Assembly (NCBI GenBank): GCA_963718305.1
Contig: CAVQZG010000022.1
Span: 124,001-188,000, forward strand
DNA length: 64,000 nt
Source: RYN-230 sp963718305
Lineage (GTDB): Bacteria; Actinomycetota; Actinomycetes; Streptosporangiales; Streptosporangiaceae
Direction: 5' to 3'
Numbering within the stretch: the stretch's first letter is position 1; the number at the start of each line of letters is the position of its first letter. A program made the translations under genes and the position numbers. The notes beneath the pieces were generated by a model. It searched no databases and was not told the origin of the DNA. It saw nothing but the letters and a program-made list of their open reading frames with translations. Shown one piece after another: positions 8,601-16,121 of the stretch.

Positions 8601-9576
8601 CCACGTCCTCGTACGCCATCCAGAACTGGCGGAAGTCCATCTCCTCCGCGGCCTTGACCGCGGGCACCAGGAGCTGCCGCGACCCGTCCTTGCCGGTCAC
8701 GTCGATGGCCAGGCCCAGGTTGACGTGCTCAGGGTCGACGATCGCGGGCTTGCCGTCCAGCTCGGTGTAGGAGTGGTTCATCGCCGGGACCCCGCCCAGC
8801 GCCTTCACCACCGCGAACCCGATCAGGTGGGTGAACGACACCTTCCCGCCCCGGCCGCGGGCCAGGTGATTGTTGATCACGATGCGGTTGTCGATCAGCA
8901 GCTTGGCGGGCACGGTCCGGACGCTGGTCGCGGTCGGCACGGTCAGGCTGGAGGCCATGTTGACCGCGGTCCGGGCGGCCGCGCCGCGCAGCCTGGACGC
9001 CGGTGCGCCCGCCGGGGCAGGCGGCCCGGCGGTGGGGGACGTAGCCGGGGCCGGGGCCGGAGCAGGGCCCGGCTTCGGGGCAGCGCCTGGCTTCGGGGGA
9101 GCGTCCGGCCTCGGGGGAGCCGCCGGGGCTGAGGTCTGCGCAGGCGCACTGGCCTGGCCGCCCGGGCTGGCCTGGTCCGGCGCGGCCGGGCCCGGCCTGG
9201 CGTCCTGGGCCGGTGCGCTGGCCGGGCCGCCGTTCGCCCCCTGGCCAGGCGCGGCGGCCTGGTCCGGCTGGCCCTGCTGCCTGGCGGCGCGGGCGGCCAC
9301 GCTCCCGGCGGGGGGAGAGTAATCAGCGAAGAAATTCCACCAGGCCATGTCCACGGAGCCGGGGTCGGCCAGGTAACGCTGGTAGAGCTCGTCCACGAGC
9401 CATTCGTTCGGCCCGAAGTCCTTGCTGGCTGCGCCGTCGCTGGAATGCTCGTGCGGTGCGCCCCCGCCCGCTCCCGATGCGGGACTGCTGGGTTCTGCTT
9501 CGCTGAGATCCGCGGACTGCGGCGCCTCAGAAGACACGGCGGACATCGCCCTCTTCCGATGTTGGATTTCTGTCAT
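5653..9576 (-). CDS. kgd: Multifunctional 2-oxoglutarate decarboxylase / dehydrogenase E1-E2 fusion
   Basis: A 1307-residue SucA/Kgd protein of the TCA cycle. In order it has a short SucA N-terminal segment (residues about 52-90), a Pro/Ala-rich linker, an E2 acyltransferase-type catalytic domain (about 205-435, with YDHRIIQGAQSGEFLRQIH), and the thiamine-diphosphate E1 domain (IHGDAAFAGQGVVAETL, then GDDPEAVVRVGRLAFAYRQ and CYRRRGHNEADNPSFTQP) with a transketolase C-terminal part. This architecture is the actinobacterial form that decarboxylates 2-oxoglutarate and supplies succinyl transfer together with a separate E3 and lipoyl E2. The start is ATG with GGGAGG eight bases upstream. The small DUF6104 gene follows directly; a GST-like gene is 54 bases upstream on the same strand. 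Confidence 0.95.
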   Translation of the reverse strand: MTEIQHRKRAMSAVSSEAPQSADLSEAEPSSPASGAGGGAPHEHSSDGAASKDFGPNEWLVDELYQRYLADPGSVDMAWWNFFADYSPPAGSVAARAARQQGQPDQAAAPGQGANGGPASAPAQDARPGPAAPDQASPGGQASAPAQTSAPAAPPRPDAPPKPGAAPKPGPAPAPAPATSPTAGPPAPAGAPASRLRGAAARTAVNMASSLTVPTATSVRTVPAKLLIDNRIVINNHLARGRGGKVSFTHLIGFAVVKALGGVPAMNHSYTELDGKPAIVDPEHVNLGLAIDVTGKDGSRQLLVPAVKAAEEMDFRQFWMAYEDVVRRARAGKLTVDDYAGTTISLTNPGTIGTEHSVPRLMAGQGCIVGVGAMEYPAAYQGAAEETMTRLAISKSVTLTSTYDHRIIQGAQSGEFLRQIHQLLLGENGFWDEVFQALKIPYEPVRWVRDIPAGHEDDITKSARVHELIHAYRVRGHLMADTDPLEYKQRKHPDLDINQHGLTLWDLEREFATGGFGGKPLMKLREILGVLRDSYCRTVGVEYMHIQNPDERAWIQARVERPHDRAGHDEQMQILSRLNVAEAFEMFLQTKFVGQRRFSLEGAEALIPLVDAVLTEAAKAPLDEAVMGMAHRGRLNVLANIIGKSYAQIFQEFEGNLDPRSTHGSGDVKYHLGADGVFTASDGATIPTSLVANPSHLEAVDPVLEGVVRAKQDVIDRGEPGFTVLPLLIHGDAAFAGQGVVAETLNLSQLRGYRTGGTVHIVVNNQVGFTTAPAESRSSVYSTDVARMIQAPIFHVNGDDPEAVVRVGRLAFAYRQAFRKDVVIDMICYRRRGHNEADNPSFTQPLMYDLIDAKRSTRKLYTESLIGRGDITMEEAEQALRDYQQHLERAFTETREAAKRPMDPGAVVRPQTTLEPIDHRTVPTAISEEAIKRIVDTQLNMPEGFTPHPRLQPLLARRATMVEQNAIDWATGELLAFGSVLMDGHTVRLVGQDTRRGTFGQRHAVLVDRHTGAEYTPLRQFNSASARFHAYDSLLSEFAAVGFEYGYSVARPGALVCWEAQFGDFVNGAQTILDEFISSGEQKWGQRSSVVLLLPHGYEGQGPDHSSARIERFLGLCAQGNMTVALPTTPANYFHLLRWQALSPRRAPLVVFTPKSMLRLKEASSAVADFATGSFLPVIGDPQGPDPAGVRRVLLCSGKIYYDLAQRRAAEERTDTAIIRVERLYPVPAEELAAELGRYPGVEEITWVQEEPANMGAWPTMALKLPGIAGRGVGVISLPASGPPAVGSATAHKAEHQHLVDEALPGA

Positions 9577-9630
9577 TACCCGGCCTCCCAGGCTACCGCC
9601 GCTGCTGGGCCGCGGGTCCGGGCCACGTCC

Positions 9631-10584
9631 TCATGATCGCGCGGACATGCGTTCCCTGTCATGCGGTGAGAGCCAGTTCACATACGGTCCCTTGGGCACG
9701 ATGCGGCTCGGGTTGATCCAGTCCTGGGTCTGGTAGTAGTGCCGCTTGATCTGATCGAAGTCCGTGGTGTCCCCGAAGCCGGGCAGCTGGTAGAGATCCC
9801 GCGCGTAACCCCACAGCCCCGGGTAGTCCACCAGGCGGTTCAGGTTGCATTTGTAATGGGTGTGGTAGACGGCATCGAAACGGGCCAATGTGGGATAAAG
9901 CCGTACATCGGCTTCGGTGATATTGCTGCCCAGCAGGAACCTGCGCCGGGTCAGCCGTTCCTCCAGCGCGCTCAGCGTGCTGAACAGCGCGTCGAACGCC
10001 TCCTCGTAGGCCGCCTGGCTGGTGGCCAGCCCCGCCTTGTACACCCCGTTGTTCACCGCGTGGTAGATCAGCGTGCTGAGCGCGTCGATCTCGGGCCGCT
10101 GCGGCACGGGGTAGAGGTCGGGCGCGCCGGGCCGGTGGTAACCACGGAACTCCGTCTCGAACGTGACCGTGATCTGCTGGAAGTCGTTCTCCACGATCCG
10201 CTGGCTGCGGGTGTCCCAGACGAACGGGACGGTGAACCGGCCGCGGAAGCCCGGGTCGGTGGTCAGGTAGAGGTCTGAGACGAACCGGGCCCCGCTGACC
10301 GGGTCGACTCCGCCGGCCGTAGCCGGGAACCGCCAGCCGCGCTCGTCCCGGATCGGGTCCACCAGGCTCAGCCCGATGACCCGTTCCAGCCCGAGCAGCC
10401 TGCGCACGATCAGCGCCCGGTGCGCCCACGGATCAGCCAGCGAGGCGTACAGCTGGTAGCGCCCCGGTTCTGCCAGGTACCCGCTCGATCCATCGCCCGT
10501 GATCCGCGTGGCGAATACGTTCGCCGGGCGGACGAATCCGCCCGAAGGCAGGACCTCAGGGCCAGTGTCGGGAGTAACTGGCAT
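9631..10584 (-). CDS. Glutathionyl-hydroquinone reductase-like protein (GST C-terminal domain) with Asp in place of the catalytic Cys
   Basis: A 317-residue protein of the Xi/YqjG (ECM4-type) family: thioredoxin-like N-domain followed by a helical GST C-domain (EERLTRRRFLLGSNITEADV, LVDYPGLWGYARDLYQLPG, DFDQIKRHYYQTQDWINPS). Family enzymes reduce glutathionyl-hydroquinones through a Cys in a CPWAHR motif. Here the motif reads LADPWAHRALI, so the Cys is replaced by Asp, and the codon is plainly GAT. Redox chemistry of the usual kind is therefore doubtful, which fits a lineage that uses mycothiol rather than glutathione. Tandem ATGs at 10587 and 10584 follow AGGAGG; the second has the better spacing. 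Confidence 0.85.
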   Translation of the reverse strand: MPVTPDTGPEVLPSGGFVRPANVFATRITGDGSSGYLAEPGRYQLYASLADPWAHRALIVRRLLGLERVIGLSLVDPIRDERGWRFPATAGGVDPVSGARFVSDLYLTTDPGFRGRFTVPFVWDTRSQRIVENDFQQITVTFETEFRGYHRPGAPDLYPVPQRPEIDALSTLIYHAVNNGVYKAGLATSQAAYEEAFDALFSTLSALEERLTRRRFLLGSNITEADVRLYPTLARFDAVYHTHYKCNLNRLVDYPGLWGYARDLYQLPGFGDTTDFDQIKRHYYQTQDWINPSRIVPKGPYVNWLSPHDRERMSARS

Positions 10585-10737
10585 CATCCTCCCTCCTGCC
10601 GCCGCGGACTTTTGCGTGGATTTGTCAGCAGATGATGGCCGGCCTGGTGGCCGGGCGGAAGGGGTGCCGCCAAGCCGCGGGCGAGGTGGCACAAACCGCA
10701 CCGGCCCAGTGGCTAGCATCGCACCCGGAGGCACTGT

Positions 10738-10905
10738 GTTTCCCGGAGAGGCCAAGGCCGGGGTTCCGGAGAGGCCAAGGCCAGGTTCCCGCAGCGGTCC
10801 AGGCCGGGGTTTCCCGGACCGGGTCAGGCCCGGGTTTCCTGGATCCCGCGAGCGCAGTGCCGGGGATTCTGGAAGAGAGCCGGGCCGGGCACTCTGGGAG
10901 AGAGG
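10738..10905. repeat. Seven degenerate copies of a 22-30 bp tandem repeat upstream of the DedA gene
   Basis: Units begin with a TTCCCGGAGAGGCC- or TTTCCTGGATCC-like core and end in a GGCCGGGG-like block. The first two share GGAGAGGCCAAGGCC. The last copy (CTGGGAGAGAGG) supplies the purine-rich stretch just before the GTG start at 10914. The array lies in the promoter/leader area rather than in a recognisable coding sequence. Confidence 0.6.
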
Positions 10906-10913
10906 CGGACCGA

Positions 10914-11714
10914 GTGTCCTCGATCACCACTGACCTGGCCGGTCTCAGCGGCACGCTCGCCTTGCTGCTCATCGCGGCGCTGGTGTTCGGGGAGACCGCG
11001 GTGTTTCTCGGCTTCGTCATCCCCGGGGAGACCGCGGCGGTCCTCGGCGGCGTGCTGGCCAGCCGGGGGCAGGTCTCGCTACCGCTGCTGATCATCGTGG
11101 TCGTCGTCGCCGCCGTGACGGGGCCGCTGATCGGCTACGAGATAGGCCGGCATCTGGGCGGCCGCGTGATCGCCGCGCGGCGGATGCGCCGGGTCGCGGG
11201 CGGCATGGACCGCGCCCAGGCGGTCGTGCACCGGCGCGGCGGGCTGGCCGTCCTGCTCGGCCGCTTCGTCGCGATCCTGCGGGCCCTGATGCCCGCGGTC
11301 GCGGGCACCACCCGGATGCCCTACCGCACCTTCCTGATCTACAACATGCTCGGCGGTCTCATCTGGGGCGTCGGGTACTGCCTGCTCGGCTACGCGGCCG
11401 GCTCCGCCTACGCGGCGATCGAGCGCGCCGTCGGCACCGGGGTGGCCATCGTGGTGGCCGTGGCGGTGCTCGGCGGGGTGGGCTTCTGGCTGGTGCGTCG
11501 GCATCGCCGGGAGCGGCCCGCCCCGGAAACGGCCGTCCCGGATGCGGCTGGCCCGGACGCGGCGGGCCCGGATCTGGCCGTACCGGACGTGGGTGGCCCG
11601 GATGTGGCAGGCCCGGACGTGGGTGGCCCGGATGTGGCAGGCCCGGATGTGGGTGGCCTGGACGCGGCGGGCCCGGATGTGGTCCGCCCGGCTGGCCCGG
11701 AACGCCCCCTTTGA
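10914..11714 (+). CDS. DedA-family membrane protein with repeat tail
   Basis: A 266-residue inner-membrane protein from the GTG at 10914. It has the SNARE-associated/DedA domain (FGETAVFLGFVIPGETAAV, GPLIGYEIGRHLGGR, LLGRFVAILRALMPAVAGTT, FLIYNMLGGLIWGVGYCLLG) and a final helix around residues 170-190. DedA proteins act in lipid flipping/recycling and proton-motive-force homeostasis. The conserved family motifs are intact up to about residue 205. After them comes a hydrophilic C-tail made of ten five-residue repeats (xDxxGP type), probably unstructured, which is not a family feature. An upstream in-frame ATG at 10632 would add 94 low-complexity residues and is less likely. Confidence 0.85.
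   Translation: MSSITTDLAGLSGTLALLLIAALVFGETAVFLGFVIPGETAAVLGGVLASRGQVSLPLLIIVVVVAAVTGPLIGYEIGRHLGGRVIAARRMRRVAGGMDRAQAVVHRRGGLAVLLGRFVAILRALMPAVAGTTRMPYRTFLIYNMLGGLIWGVGYCLLGYAAGSAYAAIERAVGTGVAIVVAVAVLGGVGFWLVRRHRRERPAPETAVPDAAGPDAAGPDLAVPDVGGPDVAGPDVGGPDVAGPDVGGLDAAGPDVVRPAGPERPL
11541..11690 (+). repeat. Ten tandem 15-bp units encoding the DedA C-tail
   Basis: Ten consecutive 15-bp units of the form GAYGYGGSWGGCCCG run without a break and in frame with the DedA gene, encoding five-residue units such as DVGGP and DVAGP. Two pairs of neighbours are identical (GACGTGGGTGGCCCG alternating with GATGTGGCAGGCCCG), which indicates recent duplication of a 30-bp pair. Confidence 0.9.
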
Positions 11715-11873
11715 TCCCGGGGGAAAAGCATTTGTCCGCCGGTACGGGCCAGGTCCCGGTGGCATCGGGCTACTAAATCAGCACGCAGGGAAGATTTCCT
11801 CCCCCGGCCGGATTCCGTCCGCGGACCCGGATGAGCCCCGTGTCTAGCATGGGTAATCAGGAGGTGGCGGAAC

Positions 11874-12248
11874 GTGCGCGAGTTCGGTGAGCTCGAGTCC
11901 GCGATCATGGACGTGGTGTGGGCCAGTGATCGGGCGTACTTAGTGCGGGAGGTCCGCGAGCGGCTCTCCTACAATCGCCCTCTCGCCTACACGACCGTGA
12001 TGACGGTCATGAACATCTTGTACGGCAAGGGCGTGCTATGCCGGGAGAAGCAGGGCCGCGCCTGGCGCTACTGGCCCGCGGAATCCCGGGAGGAGCACGA
12101 CGCCAGGCTGATGGCGGAGGTGCTCCGCTCCGGCGGGAACCAGCACATCACGATGATGCGGTTCGTCGAGCGGGTCAGCGACGAGGAGCGGGAGAGCCTG
12201 CGCAGCGCCGTCCTGCACACCCATGAGCCGCGGCTGGCGGTCTCGTAG
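11874..12248 (+). CDS. BlaI/MecI/CopY-family transcriptional repressor
   Basis: A 124-residue winged-helix repressor: ELESAIMDVVWASDRAYLVR, YTTVMTVMNILYGKGVL and GRAWRYWPAESREEHDARLM are the family's helix-turn-helix and wing, followed by a C-terminal dimerisation helix. In other species such proteins repress beta-lactamase, copper or stress genes and are inactivated by a BlaR1-type protease. No M56 protease or beta-lactamase gene lies beside it here, so the target is unknown; the DedA gene upstream on the same strand is a possible one. The GTG start is preceded by a strong AGGAGGT. Confidence 0.87.
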   Translation: MREFGELESAIMDVVWASDRAYLVREVRERLSYNRPLAYTTVMTVMNILYGKGVLCREKQGRAWRYWPAESREEHDARLMAEVLRSGGNQHITMMRFVERVSDEERESLRSAVLHTHEPRLAVS

Positions 12249-12278
12249 CCTGGCCGCCCGGTCGCTCGGCCGGTGGGC

Positions 12279-13100
12279 CTACTGGAATGGGCCGAACACG
12301 TCCTCGCGGCGGTGTTCCAGGCACGGCAGCGTGTCCCGGACCTTGGTGGTCAGCGCGGTGTCCACCTCGCCGACCGCCACCCCGGCAAACGATCCCAGGT
12401 CCAGCCGCACGGCGCCCATCGGGTCGACGAGCATGCTGCGGCCGATCCCGGTCGGGGCGCGGGTCCGCGGCGATTCCGGGTCGGGCACCTGCCCGGCGGC
12501 GGCGACCCAGACCGTGTTCTCGATGGCCCGGGCCCGCACCAGCGTGACCCAGTGCTCCTCCTTGAACAGCCCGGCGGCCCAGGCGGCCGGGACCACGAGC
12601 AAGTCCGCGCCCTGGGCCACCAGATGGCGGGCCAGCTCGGGAAAACGGATGTCGTAGCAGGTCAGTATGCCCACGCGGAGCCCGGCAAGCTCGGCGAGGA
12701 CGGGAGTGGACCCGGGGGCGACCACCTTGGACTCGGTCTCGCCGAGCGAGTCGAACAGGTGAATCTTGCGGTACGCGGCGACCCGCTGGCCGGTCTCGTC
12801 GTAGCCGACGGCGGTGTTGTAGACCCGGCCGTCCGGCGCGGGCTCGAACACCCCCGCGACCAGGGCCACCCCGGCACTGCGGGCGGCGGCGGCTAGCCCC
12901 CTGCCGAACGGGCCGTCCAGCGGCTCGGCCACCGCCTGCAGATCCGTGCCGAACCGGGCCTGGGTCGCCTCCGGGAACACGGCCAGGCTGGCCCCGCCCG
13001 CGGCGGCGTCAGCGAGCGCCACCTGGACCCGGGTGAGGTTCACCGCGGGGTCCGGGCTGACCGGCAGCTGGCCCAGGGCGATCCGCCTCGGCATTCCCAT
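12279..13100 (-). CDS. Carbon-nitrogen hydrolase (nitrilase superfamily, Nit2/omega-amidase-like)
   Basis: A 273-residue nitrilase-fold amidase. The catalytic Glu-Lys-Cys triad is visible as VFPEATQ, YRKIHLFDSLGE and LTCYDIRFPELAR. These motifs, especially the YRKxHLFD and CYDxRFPEL forms, place it with Nit1/Nit2 and omega-amidase-like proteins, which hydrolyse small omega-amides of dicarboxylic acids or deaminated glutathione/thiol analogues. The ATG at 13100 has a TACGCT box six bases before it and no ribosome-binding site, so a leaderless start is likely; an ATG two codons later is the alternative. It is divergent from the aminotransferase at 13187. A transaminase next to an omega-amidase is a sensible functional pair, but this is inference. 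Confidence 0.87.
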   Translation of the reverse strand: MGMPRRIALGQLPVSPDPAVNLTRVQVALADAAAGGASLAVFPEATQARFGTDLQAVAEPLDGPFGRGLAAAARSAGVALVAGVFEPAPDGRVYNTAVGYDETGQRVAAYRKIHLFDSLGETESKVVAPGSTPVLAELAGLRVGILTCYDIRFPELARHLVAQGADLLVVPAAWAAGLFKEEHWVTLVRARAIENTVWVAAAGQVPDPESPRTRAPTGIGRSMLVDPMGAVRLDLGSFAGVAVGEVDTALTTKVRDTLPCLEHRREDVFGPFQ

Positions 13101-13106
13101 GTGCGC

Positions 13107-13112
13107 AGCGTA
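13107..13112 (-). promoter_or_regulatory. -10 box of a probable leaderless promoter
   Basis: On the reverse strand TACGCT lies six bases before the ATG at 13100, with no Shine-Dalgarno sequence between them. Confidence 0.45.
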
Positions 13113-13186
13113 AACCACCGGATCGGGGCGCAGCAGGGGCCGGCGGGCCAGGGCAGGCTGGCCGCGGCGTGTGATCTGATGGCGGG

Positions 13187-14353
13187 GTGGACCGACCATT
13201 GCTGAATCGCCGGCTGACCGGCATGGGCACGACGATCTTCGCCGAGATGTCGGCGCTGGCCCTGACGACCGGGTCGGTCAACCTCGGCCAGGGCTTCCCG
13301 GACACCGACGGGCCGGCCGAGATCGCCGCCGCGGCCGCGGCCGCGATCCTGGAAGGCCGGGGCAACCAGTACCCCCCGGGACCGGGCATTCCCGAGCTGC
13401 GGCACGCGGTCGCGGCCCACCAGAAGCGTTTCTACGGCCTGGACGTCGACCCGGATCGTGAGGTGCTGGTCACCGCGGGCGCCACCGAGGCGATCGCCGC
13501 CGCGCTGATCGCGCTCCTGGAACCGGGCGACGAGGCCATCGCCTTCGAGCCCTACTACGACTCCTACGCCGCCTGCGTGGCCATGGCCGGCGGCACCCGG
13601 GTCCCGGTCACGCTGCGGCCTCCCGGGTTCCGCCCCGACCTGGACGCGCTGCGGGCGGCCATCACCCCGCGCACCCGGCTGCTGCTGCTGAACACGCCGC
13701 ACAACCCGACCGGGGCGGTGTTCACCCGGGCCGAGCTCACCGGGATCGCCGCCCTGGCCTGCGAGCATGACCTGCTGGTGGTGTCCGACGAGGTGTACGA
13801 GCACCTGGTCTTCGAGGGTGAGCACATCCCGATCGCCACCCTGCCCGGGATGCGCGAACGGACCGTGACGATCAGCTCGGCGGCCAAGACGTTCTCGTTC
13901 ACCGGCTGGAAGATCGGCTGGGTGACCGGCACGCCGGAGCTGGTGACCGCGGTGCGCACGGTCAAGCAGTTCCTCACCTACGTCACCGGCGGCCCGTTCC
14001 AGTACGCGGTGGCCCAGGCGCTCGCCCTGCCTGATTCCTACTTCACGTCGATCAGCACGGATCTGGGGGCCAAGCGTGACCTGCTCTGCGCGGGCCTGGC
14101 CGACGTGGGCTTCGAGGTGTTCCGGCCGGCCGGCACCTACTTCGTGACCACGGACGTGCGGTCGCTGGGCGAGCCGGATGGCATGGCGTTCTGCCGGGAA
14201 CTGCCCGCCCGGGCCGGCGTGGTCGCCATCCCGAGCTCGGTGTTCTACGACAACGTCGAGGCGGGCCGGACCCAGGTCAGGTTCGCCTATTGCAAGAAGG
14301 AAGAGGTGCTGCGCGAGGCGCTGGCCCGCCTGGCGCGCCGGGGCCTTGGCTAG
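13187..14353 (+). CDS. PLP-dependent aminotransferase (DapC/kynurenine-aminotransferase-like)
   Basis: A 388-residue fold-type-I aminotransferase. The lysine motif is SSAAKTFSFTGWKIGWVTG; NTPHNPTGAVFTRAEL and SDEVYEHLVFEGEHIP are typical of the group that includes actinobacterial putative N-succinyldiaminopimelate aminotransferases and kynurenine/glutamine transaminases. Substrate is therefore uncertain: DapC in lysine synthesis, or a glutamine/methionine transaminase working with the neighbouring omega-amidase-like enzyme. The N-terminus NLGQGFPDTDGP and NQYPPGPGIPELRHAVA are canonical. Start GTG. The serpin gene follows directly on the same strand. Confidence 0.87.
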   Translation: MDRPLLNRRLTGMGTTIFAEMSALALTTGSVNLGQGFPDTDGPAEIAAAAAAAILEGRGNQYPPGPGIPELRHAVAAHQKRFYGLDVDPDREVLVTAGATEAIAAALIALLEPGDEAIAFEPYYDSYAACVAMAGGTRVPVTLRPPGFRPDLDALRAAITPRTRLLLLNTPHNPTGAVFTRAELTGIAALACEHDLLVVSDEVYEHLVFEGEHIPIATLPGMRERTVTISSAAKTFSFTGWKIGWVTGTPELVTAVRTVKQFLTYVTGGPFQYAVAQALALPDSYFTSISTDLGAKRDLLCAGLADVGFEVFRPAGTYFVTTDVRSLGEPDGMAFCRELPARAGVVAIPSSVFYDNVEAGRTQVRFAYCKKEEVLREALARLARRGLG

Positions 14354-14360
14354 CGGCCCG

Positions 14361-15606
14361 GTGCCCGGCCGCCCGGTGTCTGGTGGCCCGGCGTCCGGCG
14401 ACGATGCGTTCGGGGCCGATCTCTACGGCCGGCTGCCCAGCCGCGGCAACCTGGTCTTCTCACCGGCCAGCATCGCCACCGCGCTGCGGCTGGTGCTGCT
14501 CGGAGCCCGGGGCGAGACGGCGGCGCAGATCGCCGCGGTCCTGCACCTGGCCACCCCGGACGGTGCCGCGCTCAGTGATCAGAAACCGCCGGGCCTCCAG
14601 GCCGCCCAGGCCCTGACGGCGTTCTCGGCGCTCCTCAGCGACCTGGCCGCCGGCGACCTCACCCTCCGCGCGCCGAACGCGATGTGGGTCCAGTCGGGCC
14701 TGCCGCTGGAGCCCGGCTTCACCGCGGCGGTGGCCGAGGCCACGGCCGTCACGGTGCACGACGCCGACTTCCGCCGGGCCGCGGAGCAGGCCAGGCGGGA
14801 GATCAACCAGTTCATCCGGGAGCAGACCGCCGGCAAGATCAGCGACCTGCTCAGTCCTGGTGTCGTCAGCGCCACCACGAGCCTGGTCCTGGCCAGCGCG
14901 GTGTACCTGAAGGCCGCCTGGGCGCGCCCGTTCCCGGCCGGCGCCACCCAGGATGCCGCCTTCTACCTGGACCCGGGCCAGCGGAACCCGGGCCGTCCGG
15001 ACCCTGCCACCCAGGTCACGGTGCCCACCATGCGGGTCCGCGCCAGGCTGCGCTACCTGCGCGCCGACGGGTACCAGGCCGTCGAACTGCCCTACGCCGG
15101 CACCCGGCTCGGCATGGTGATCGTCCTCCCCGACCCATCGCCCGGCCCGGGCTCCGGGGACCCGGCCTACGCCGGCCCGGGTGGCCTGCTGGCGCAGCGT
15201 CGCTCCCGGCGCTGGCCTGGGCGGACTGCGGGCCGGGCTGGCGCCGCGGCAGGTCAGCCTGGCCCTGCCGCGATTCAGGGTGACCAGCGGTTTCGCGCTC
15301 CGCCCGGTGCTGGCCGCGCTGGGCATGCCGCTCGCGTTCACCGACGAGGCGGACTTCAGCGGCATCACCACCGCGCAGCGGCTGCGCATCGACGAGGTGG
15401 TCCACCAGGCCTACATCGACGTGAACGAGGCGGGCACCGAGGCGGCCGCGGCCACCGCCGTGGTGATGACGGCGTCAGCCCGGCTGATGGACCCCGAACC
15501 GCCGGTGGAAATGATCGTGGACCGCCCATTCCTGTTCGCGCTCACCGACCTGCGCAGCGGGCTGCCGCTGTTCCTCGGCCGGGTCACCGACCCCACCGCG
15601 GGCTGA
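14361..15606 (+). pseudogene. Serpin (serine protease inhibitor family), interrupted by a frameshift
   Basis: The first part (to about 15190) reads DDAFGADLYGRLPSRGNLVF, SPASIATALRLVLLGARGET, LVLASAVYLKAAWARPF and YQAVELPYAGTRLGMVIVLP, all serpin signatures. Homology continues in the +1 frame with RQVSLALPRFRV and VLAALGMPLAFTDEADFSGI. The reactive-centre hinge EAGTEAAAATAVVM has the small residues needed for loop insertion, so an inhibitory ancestor is likely. It ends DRPFLFALTDLRSGLPLFLG. The frame change lies at about 15180-15230, so the gene is broken or the sequence has a one-base error. No signal peptide is visible, suggesting a cytoplasmic inhibitor. The GTG at 14361 is chosen; a TTG at 14346 and a GTG at 14376 are alternatives. 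Confidence 0.8.
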
Positions 15607-15639
15607 CCGCCCGGCCCGGGCCGCCCGCCAGGACAGCCT

Positions 15640-15681
15640 GGCTGGGGCTGGCAGGCTGGGGCTGGCCGGCTGGGGCTGGCC
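15640..15681. repeat. Three tandem 14-bp units in the gap after the serpin
   Basis: GGCTGGGGCTGGCA and two copies of GGCTGGGGCTGGCC follow each other exactly. The unit is not a multiple of three and lies between genes. Confidence 0.85.
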
Positions 15682-15699
15682 GCCGGTTGCGCTGGCTGC

Positions 15700-15705
15700 G
15701 ACACT
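15700..15705 (+). promoter_or_regulatory. -10 box of a probable leaderless promoter
   Basis: GACACT lies six bases before the ATG at 15712, the same spacing as at the other leaderless candidates here; no ribosome-binding site is visible. Confidence 0.35.
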
Positions 15706-15711
15706 GGGGTT

Positions 15712-16065
15712 ATGCGACCAGACGGGCTGCACCATGTCTCGCTCAACGTCCGTGACGTCCCGGCGGCGCTGGACTTCTACACCCGCGTCCTCGGCCTGAC
15801 CGAGCGGACCGACCGGCCTGACTTCAGCTTCGGCGGGGCCTGGCTCGATGCCGGGGGCCAGCAGATCCACCTCATCGAGGCGGATGCGCCGCCGTCGCTG
15901 GGCCAGCACTTCGCGCTGGCGGTGTCCGATCTCGACCGGGCCATCACCGAACTGCGCGAGATGGGGGTCGCGGTCTCCGACCCGGTCAAGGTCGGCACCG
16001 GACGCCAGTCGTTCCTCGACGACCCGGCCGGCAATCGGGTCGAGCTCCAAGAACCCGGCCGCTGA
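15712..16065 (+). CDS. VOC-superfamily protein (glyoxalase / bleomycin resistance fold)
   Basis: A 117-residue single VOC module made of paired beta-alpha-beta-beta-beta units. LHHVSLNVRDVPAALDFYTR provides the metal-binding His region; HFALAVSDLDRAITELREMG and SFLDDPAGNRVELQEPG provide the second His and a terminal Glu. Members are metal-dependent lyases, isomerases, dioxygenases or drug-binding proteins, so the reaction cannot be named. A leaderless ATG start is likely. It is a separate transcription unit, with tandem repeats just upstream. Confidence 0.8.
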   Translation: MRPDGLHHVSLNVRDVPAALDFYTRVLGLTERTDRPDFSFGGAWLDAGGQQIHLIEADAPPSLGQHFALAVSDLDRAITELREMGVAVSDPVKVGTGRQSFLDDPAGNRVELQEPGR

Positions 16066-16109
16066 GCCCATGACCAGCGAAAACCGGTAAATCCGGATCC
16101 CCCGCCACT

Positions 16110-16115
16110 TAGCCT
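16110..16115 (+). promoter_or_regulatory. -10 box of a probable leaderless promoter
   Basis: TAGCCT is six bases before the GTG at 16122, with no Shine-Dalgarno sequence. Confidence 0.45.
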
Positions 16116-16121
16116 GGGCGC

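Noticed and set aside
10632..10913. 94-residue N-terminal extension of DedA from ATG 10632
   Set aside because: Low-complexity, repeat-derived and without homology; GTG 10914 gives the normal DedA start.
13187..14353. Firm naming as DapC
   Set aside because: The subgroup also contains glutamine/kynurenine transaminases, and the neighbour is an omega-amidase-like enzyme, so no gene symbol was given.
15640..15681. 14-bp tandem repeats as a CRISPR remnant
   Set aside because: Units are contiguous with no spacers.
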